Shown here: positions 1 through 3,265 of the stretch, piece by piece
Layout of the letters: each line of letters begins with the position of its first letter
Position numbering within the stretch: the first letter of the stretch is position 1
Translations under genes and position numbers: made by a program
The notes under the pieces: model-generated
Seen by the model: only the letters and a program-made list of their open reading frames with translations
Database searches by the model: none
What the model was told of the DNA's origin: nothing
From: Bacteroidota bacterium
GTDB lineage: Bacteria; Bacteroidota; Bacteroidia; Chitinophagales; Chitinophagaceae
Direction of reading: 5' to 3'
Assembly: GCA_021780705.1 (NCBI GenBank)
Contig: JAJXYG010000111.1
Coordinates: 1 to 5,713 of the forward strand
Length of the DNA stretch: 5,713 bases

Positions 1-1
1 T

Positions 2-358
2 CTTCCTGAAATACCCAAGGGTGCCAAAGTATTTTTCAAAAACCTGAGAAATGGACAGACCGTCACTTCTCCGGTGAAAGTGGAGATGGGTGCAAAAGAC
101 ATCTCCGTGGATTCGGCGGGAAGCGTGAAGTCAGGCTCCGGGCATTTCCATATTTTGGTAGATGCCGGCGATTCTGTAGCTGCCGGAATGGTCATTCCCA
201 AGGACAGCAGCCACATCCACTTTGGAGATGCACAGAAAGTGGCGACCCTTCACCTGACTCCCGGAAAGCATAGGCTTGCCCTTCAATTTGCCGACGGAAT
301 CCACCGTTCCTACGGGAAGGCACTGTCAGAGGCCATTACCGTCACGGTCAGAAAATAA
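2..358 (+). CDS. DUF4399-family secreted protein, 5' partial
   Basis: The frame is open from the window edge to a TAA at 356-358, giving 118 visible residues. A GTG at 74 could serve as a start, but the residues before it (VFFKNLRNGQTVTSPVKVEMG) read as the normal opening of a DUF4399 domain, so the gene begins off the window and its signal peptide is not visible. The domain then shows a G-x-F-H-I-L-V-D stretch (residues 46-53), V-I-P-K-D-S-S-H-I-H-F-G (64-75), and a T-P-G-K-H-R-L (86-92) before the last beta strand, which ends in ITVTVRK. Two H-x-H pairs (H48/H50 and H71/H73) plus H84, H90 and H101 give an unusual histidine density. DUF4399 proteins are small, probably exported, and of unknown function. 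The gene is followed by its own terminator and converges on the neighbouring minus-strand gene, so it is not part of that unit. Family call is fairly secure; function is unknown. Confidence 0.82.
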   Translation, partial: LPEIPKGAKVFFKNLRNGQTVTSPVKVEMGAKDISVDSAGSVKSGSGHFHILVDAGDSVAAGMVIPKDSSHIHFGDAQKVATLHLTPGKHRLALQFADGIHRSYGKALSEAITVTVRK

Positions 359-374
359 TGCAGTAGCTTAAGCG

Positions 375-406
375 AAACTCCGGGCCAATCCGGAGTTTTT
401 GCTTTT
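375..406 (+). terminator. Rho-independent terminator of the DUF4399 gene
   Basis: A perfect 9-bp stem AAACTCCGG (375-383) / CCGGAGTTT (390-398) encloses a 6-nt loop GCCAAT. It is followed by TTTTTGCTTTTT on the plus strand, starting 17 nt after the stop codon. Read on the minus strand the hairpin lacks a U tract, so it should serve mainly the plus-strand gene. Confidence 0.9.
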
Positions 407-424
407 TATCCGGGGTCACGGTGG

Positions 425-1135
425 TCATTTACCCCGGCCCTCAGCAGCAGGGATTTCCAGTTGGTATTTTCTGGATGGAGATTCGTCACGCTCGGCCTTC
501 CGCTCAAGGCCCCTCATCCCCCAATGAAGCGTTACCGGAATAAGCAACAGCACCAGCCTGGAGACAACCGGGAACCACCAGAAGATCAGAAAGGAAAGGG
601 TAAAAATCACCGGAATGACCAGGCTTCTGTATATCCCCAGCCGAATTCTTGCTTTTGAAATTTCCCGGGAAAGCATTTTTCTTTTGGGATGGCTTACATA
701 TGCCCACAACCAGCAATTCATCAGACCGGTCAGGACCATATTGAACGAATAGATCCCGTAGGGAATCTTCAACTCGGTATGGGTGCTGTACTCGCCCAGC
801 AGTCCGGAACTGAAAGGGAGCAGCACCACGGAAAGCAAATAGCCCAGGTTAAGCCAAATCAGCGAAGTACTGGACCGGATGACATATCCGAAAATCCGGT
901 GGTGTACCGACCAGTAATGCCCTACAATTCCAAAACTAATGAGAAACCCCAGAAAGCGCACGGACATCCCAGACAGTGCATGCCACAGACTTGCATCAGT
1001 CGGAAACTCCTGGGGAAGAATTTTGAGATCGATTATCAGCAGGGTGATGCTGATGGCAAAAACTCCGTCTGTAAAAAAAATAAATCTTTCCAACTGAAAT
1101 CCCAGCCGTTCCATGTCATGCTTTGGCTCCTGCAT
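425..1135 (-). CDS. TMEM175/DUF1211-family membrane protein (putative potassium channel)
   Basis: From the ATG at 1135 the protein has 236 residues and about six hydrophobic helices (roughly 19-37, 59-82, 91-113, 126-147, 170-187, 192-206). The first helix carries the family signature as R-F-I-F-F-T-D-G-V-F-A-I (17-28), with Thr where Ser is usual. Other family features are W-S-V-H-H-R-I-F (75-82) and L-L-P-F-S-S-G-L-L-G-E-Y (105-116). Known bacterial TMEM175 proteins form potassium-conductive channels in the inner membrane with the first helix lining the pore; potassium conduction here is inferred from family. The frame is open back to an ATG at 1330, but that adds 65 residues unlike the family and would place the start inside the hairpin that terminates the upstream gene. 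I therefore chose 1135; a further ATG at 1114 is possible. No strong Shine-Dalgarno is present; the sequence before 1135 is AT-rich (CAATAAAT). The gene appears monocistronic. The family call is strong, the exact start moderate. Confidence 0.85.
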   Translation of the reverse strand: MQEPKHDMERLGFQLERFIFFTDGVFAISITLLIIDLKILPQEFPTDASLWHALSGMSVRFLGFLISFGIVGHYWSVHHRIFGYVIRSSTSLIWLNLGYLLSVVLLPFSSGLLGEYSTHTELKIPYGIYSFNMVLTGLMNCWLWAYVSHPKRKMLSREISKARIRLGIYRSLVIPVIFTLSFLIFWWFPVVSRLVLLLIPVTLHWGMRGLERKAERDESPSRKYQLEIPAAEGRGK

Positions 1136-1165
1136 ATATTTATTGAAGTGAAAGGTGAACGAATT

Positions 1166-1183
1166 CCCGGTTTTGATACCGGG
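1166..1183 (-). other. Hairpin in the leader of the TMEM175 gene
   Basis: CCCGGT (1166-1171) and ACCGGG (1178-1183) form a perfect 6-bp stem with a 6-nt loop. It lies about 30 nt before the chosen start at 1135. No U tract follows on the minus strand, so it is not a terminator. It may stabilise the leader RNA or be incidental; no known riboswitch pattern is recognised. Confidence 0.35.
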
Positions 1184-1206
1184 CGGGTCCAGTTTTTTGG
1201 AGAGGT

Positions 1207-1214
1207 TAAAGATA
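1207..1214 (-). promoter_or_regulatory. Possible -7 promoter element for the TMEM175 gene
   Basis: On the minus strand this reads TATCTTTA, one mismatch from the Bacteroidota -7 consensus TAnnTTTG. It lies between the terminator of the preceding operon and the start at 1135, giving a leader of roughly 65 nt. No good -33 TTTG is present at the expected spacing, so the call is weak. Confidence 0.2.
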
Positions 1215-1290
1215 TTTCTTTCCACGGGATTAAAAAGAACCCGCGAAAAAAAAATCACTCTGCCCACCGTTGGCCTGGCGGGGGCTTCAA

Positions 1291-1322
1291 ACAAAAAAGC
1301 CTGCCTAAGCAAGCTCTTTTTT
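1291..1322 (-). terminator. Rho-independent terminator ending the sigma/Spy-like gene cluster
   Basis: Read on the minus strand: AAAAAAGA, then GCTTGC, loop TTAG, GCAGGC, then TTTTTTG. The six stem positions all pair in the minus-strand RNA (one as G-U); the same position is a C-A mismatch in plus-strand RNA, so the structure favours minus-strand transcription. The flanking A and T runs extend the stem and supply the U tract. It begins about 28 nt after the stop codon of the secreted Spy-like gene. Confidence 0.82.
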
Positions 1323-1349
1323 GGATACACTTTCTAAAACGGGCCTCTG

Positions 1350-1748
1350 TTAATTGCTTCGCTGGGGGCCTCCATATCCTCCGGGCCTTCCCGGACGGAG
1401 TCCAGGTTCCACTTCATCGGTATATTTCTTGAACTGGTCTGCATTGAAAATATCCTTCAATTTGGCATCCCGGTCTGCGATCAACTTCTGAAATAAACTT
1501 CGGTCGGGCCTTTGCCCGCTGGCCATGGCGTCCTGGCGCAGCTTGGTCTGGGCGTCAAAGAAGTCCGTGAACACCCCCGCGGTCTTTTGCTGCTGGACCG
1601 TATCGAGCTGAAGCGGGCCAGTCAGTTTCGTCATCACATTGGTGACCCGCTGGGCGGTAGTCAACCTGGGGTAACCCCTTTGCTGGGCATTCGTGAAAAG
1701 GGCAGCAGAAAGAAGCAGCGCCATCATCACTGAGAATTTAGTTTTCAT
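1350..1748 (-). CDS. Secreted Spy/CpxP-like periplasmic protein
   Basis: The 132-residue product starts with a clear Sec signal peptide: MKTK, a hydrophobic core at about 5-19, and probable cleavage after A21 in TNAQQ. The mature part is charged, Gln-rich and predicted helical. It contains two degenerate LTxxQ-type motifs spaced about 50 residues apart, L-D-T-V-Q (48-52) and F-N-A-D-Q-F-K-K-Y (101-109), as in the Spy/CpxP/ZraP group of small periplasmic helical chaperones and stress modulators. The last 18 residues form a Gly/Pro/Arg-rich tail (P-G-L-R-P-G-R-P-G-G-Y-G-G-P). The start lies 31 nt after the stop of the membrane-anchored Spy-like gene, with a weak purine-rich AAGAAG about 7 nt before the ATG, so the two are probably co-transcribed; it is the last gene before the terminator. 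A chaperone or feedback role is inferred from family resemblance. Sequence identity to E. coli Spy is clearly low and the motifs are imperfect, so a structure prediction would be the decisive test. Confidence 0.78.
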   Translation of the reverse strand: MKTKFSVMMALLLSAALFTNAQQRGYPRLTTAQRVTNVMTKLTGPLQLDTVQQQKTAGVFTDFFDAQTKLRQDAMASGQRPDRSLFQKLIADRDAKLKDIFNADQFKKYTDEVEPGLRPGRPGGYGGPQRSN

Positions 1749-1779
1749 TTTATTTCTTCTTTATTGGTTTATAATATTA

Positions 1780-2280
1780 TTATCTTCTATTGGGATTGTG
1801 CGGACCGTGACCGATCCTGCCGGTCATCCTGACCAGCACCTTTCTGAGGGTAGTATCAAATAGGGGCAGCTGTTCCGGGGTACAAATGTCCCTGAGCATC
1901 ATGAAATGATGGAACATATACAGGTCCAGGGTCTTTTGTTTTTGGGCCAGGTCCCCCGCCTGCGCTTCCAGGGCGGAATCCGAAAGGTGGCCGGTAAACA
2001 AGTGATCATAAAACTCCATCCGGGAAGCCCTCAGCCCGTCAAACATCCGGTGGATAGAATCCAGTTGCCTTCTTCGCAAATCATAATATTCACCCAGCTG
2101 GTTTGGGGAAAAGTGCACATCATTTTTAAGCATGGTAGCCAATCCGTTCGGGTTTCTCCCACGGCCACTTCTGGCTGCAGGCTTGTCCAGCACTACAAAG
2201 AAAAGGATCAGCAAAATATTGGTGATCAGCAAAATCACGATCAAAAAAATAAGGGACCTATTTTTGGAGGAAGGGGTCAT
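1780..2280 (-). CDS. Membrane-anchored Spy/CpxP-like periplasmic protein (metal-sensor-like)
   Basis: The 166-residue product has one strongly hydrophobic segment at about residues 9-31 after a short basic N-terminus, without an obvious cleavage site, so it is probably anchored with the remainder in the periplasm. The rest is helical and carries two LTxxQ-like motifs: F-S-P-N-Q-L (57-62) and C-T-P-E-Q-L-P-L-F (133-141), as in Spy, CpxP, ZraP and the PF13801-type 'periplasmic heavy metal sensor' group. Just before the second motif lies Y-M-F-H-H-F-M-M-L-R-D-I-C (121-133), a dense set of possible metal ligands (M122, H124, H125, M127, M128, C133), with H56 beside the first motif. The C-terminus is G-H-G-P-H-N-P-N-R-R. 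The ATG overlaps the anti-sigma stop as ATGA and has no good Shine-Dalgarno, which suggests translational coupling. By analogy with CnrX next to CnrY and CnrH it may be the sensor that controls the anti-sigma protein; this is inference. A plain chaperone role is the alternative. Confidence 0.82.
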   Translation of the reverse strand: MTPSSKNRSLIFLIVILLITNILLILFFVVLDKPAARSGRGRNPNGLATMLKNDVHFSPNQLGEYYDLRRRQLDSIHRMFDGLRASRMEFYDHLFTGHLSDSALEAQAGDLAQKQKTLDLYMFHHFMMLRDICTPEQLPLFDTTLRKVLVRMTGRIGHGPHNPNRR

Positions 2281-2609
2281 GGCTTAGTATTTTCAAATTC
2301 ATAGATGTCAGAATTGACCTGGCTGTATTCATCAGCCGTGGCCAGTTCCGGTGTTTTTTTGGAAGGGATGTTTTCTGCCCTTGCCGAAAGAAAAATCACC
2401 ATGCTGTTCATCAGCAAAATAATGAAGATGCATCCCAGGGCTACCATGGGCCTGGCTATAAAGCCGGATACCCGGTTCCAAAGGCTTCGCTCCTCTTTCA
2501 TTCGGGACTCAATCCTTCCAAACAGGAATGGACCTGCACTGGCTCTCCTGATGGAATCCAGGCTTTCAAGGGCTTCCTCCACTTTCTTATTTATCGGTTC
2601 ATTTTCCAT
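2277..2609 (-). CDS. Small single-pass membrane anti-sigma factor
   Basis: The 110-residue product has a charged N-terminal domain (1-50) that should lie in the cytoplasm, one hydrophobic helix at about 53-76, and a short acidic/polar C-terminal segment of about 35 residues that should lie in the periplasm. The stretch A-G-P-F-L-F-G-R-I (25-33) resembles the P-F-x-x-x-R-(I/V) segment seen in short anti-sigma partners of Bacteroidota ECF factors. It starts 66 nt after the sigma gene stop, on the same strand, and overlaps the next gene by 4 nt. No zinc-binding H-x3-C-x2-C (ZAS) motif and no FecR domain is present, so it is neither a classical zinc anti-sigma nor a FecR-type regulator; the short one-helix design is closer in form to CnrY. 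The anti-sigma call rests on position and topology more than on conserved residues. Confidence 0.75.
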   Translation of the reverse strand: MENEPINKKVEEALESLDSIRRASAGPFLFGRIESRMKEERSLWNRVSGFIARPMVALGCIFIILLMNSMVIFLSARAENIPSKKTPELATADEYSQVNSDIYEFENTKP

Positions 2610-2675
2610 GATCTCTTGTTTTTAGACGATGTTTTTGAAATTTTCCTTTGGGTACCGTGGGGTGGAATCCTTGTA

Positions 2676-3254
2676 CTACCCATCCCTGGATTGCTCATAA
2701 TATTGGTGCAGGATTTTCTTAAGATTGGCTTTGGCCCTGTGCAGCAGGGCATCTACGGCCGATTCAGTGAGCTCCATGATCTCACCCACTTCCCGGTAGG
2801 TCAACCCTTCCACTTTGTTGAGCACAAAGGCACTCTGCTGGTTCAGAGGCAGTTTTTCAAGCGCCTGGAACAATACCCGGGCACTTTCTTTTTTTTCAGC
2901 CTGGATCCCGGGATGCACAAAGTCCGGAGGGTCTTTGACCAGCCGGTCATTCCGGTCAAAAATGCTTTCCAGGAAAGCAAAGCGCTTCTTGCGTCTTTTC
3001 CTGCGGATATGATCCAGTGCCTTGGATACGGCAATCCGGTATATCCAGGTAGAAAGCCGGGATGCTTCCTTGAACGAACCAATGGACTCATATACCTGGA
3101 CAAAGGTATCCTGGGTCACATCCTCTGCATCCGCTGCATTCTGGAGCAGGGACAAAGTGGTATTGTAGACCATATCCTGCCAGGTCTCCACCACCTGTTT
3201 GAATGCAGCCCTGTCCTTTCTTTTTAGCAGTAGGATTAATTCCGGTTCCGTCAC
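2676..3254 (-). CDS. ECF-type RNA polymerase sigma factor
   Basis: With a GTG start at 3254 the product has 192 residues, the usual length for an ECF factor. Region 2 spans about 14-92, with D-A-E-D-V-T-Q-D-T-F (42-51) and the promoter-melting/-10-contact segment S-T-W-I-Y-R-I-A (68-75), followed by a very basic R-R-K-R-R-K-K-R (84-91). Region 4 spans about 127-182, with L-P-L-N-Q-Q-S-A-F-V-L (135-145) and the helix-turn-helix G-L-T-Y-R-E-V-G-E-I-M-E-L-T (150-163) ending in L-L-H-R-A-K. An in-frame ATG at 3323 would add 23 Trp/Gly-rich residues and overlap the barrel gene by 58 nt. The GTG gives M-T-E-P-E-L-I, the usual ECF opening, and leaves 11 nt after the barrel gene stop, so it is preferred. 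It should direct RNA polymerase to a dedicated promoter set and be held at the membrane by the adjacent anti-sigma protein. It is not recognised as FecI: no FecR gene follows. The target promoter cannot be seen because the cluster's own promoter is off the window. Confidence 0.93.
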   Translation of the reverse strand: MTEPELILLLKRKDRAAFKQVVETWQDMVYNTTLSLLQNAADAEDVTQDTFVQVYESIGSFKEASRLSTWIYRIAVSKALDHIRRKRRKKRFAFLESIFDRNDRLVKDPPDFVHPGIQAEKKESARVLFQALEKLPLNQQSAFVLNKVEGLTYREVGEIMELTESAVDALLHRAKANLKKILHQYYEQSRDG

Positions 3255-3265
3255 AGTAATACATT

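Noticed and set aside
1136..1330. 65-residue N-terminal extension of the TMEM175 protein
   Set aside because: It contains the terminator of the preceding gene and does not match the family's usual N-terminus; treated as leader.
689..1432. 247-codon plus-strand open frame opposite the TMEM175 gene
   Set aside because: It lies antisense to a well-supported membrane protein gene, crosses a terminator and the end of the next gene, and its translation has no hydrophobic or domain pattern.
2610..2675. Possible separate promoter or terminator between the sigma and anti-sigma genes
   Set aside because: The 66-nt gap holds no convincing stem with a U tract and no good TAnnTTTG element; an AAGAGA is only 2 nt from the ATG, too close for a normal Shine-Dalgarno.
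2616..3227. 203-codon plus-strand open frame opposite the sigma factor gene
   Set aside because: The opposite strand encodes a clear ECF sigma factor; this frame is a codon-usage shadow with no recognisable domain.
2277..3254. FecI/FecR-type iron-uptake regulator pair
   Set aside because: The anti-sigma protein is 110 residues with one helix and a periplasmic part of about 35 residues, with no FecR domain, and the barrel gene lies upstream rather than downstream.
3088..3264. Minus-strand reading from the ATG just after the barrel stop (MYYCDGTG...)
   Set aside because: It is out of frame with the sigma factor across the conserved region 2, and gives a Cys/Gly-rich peptide with no family resemblance.
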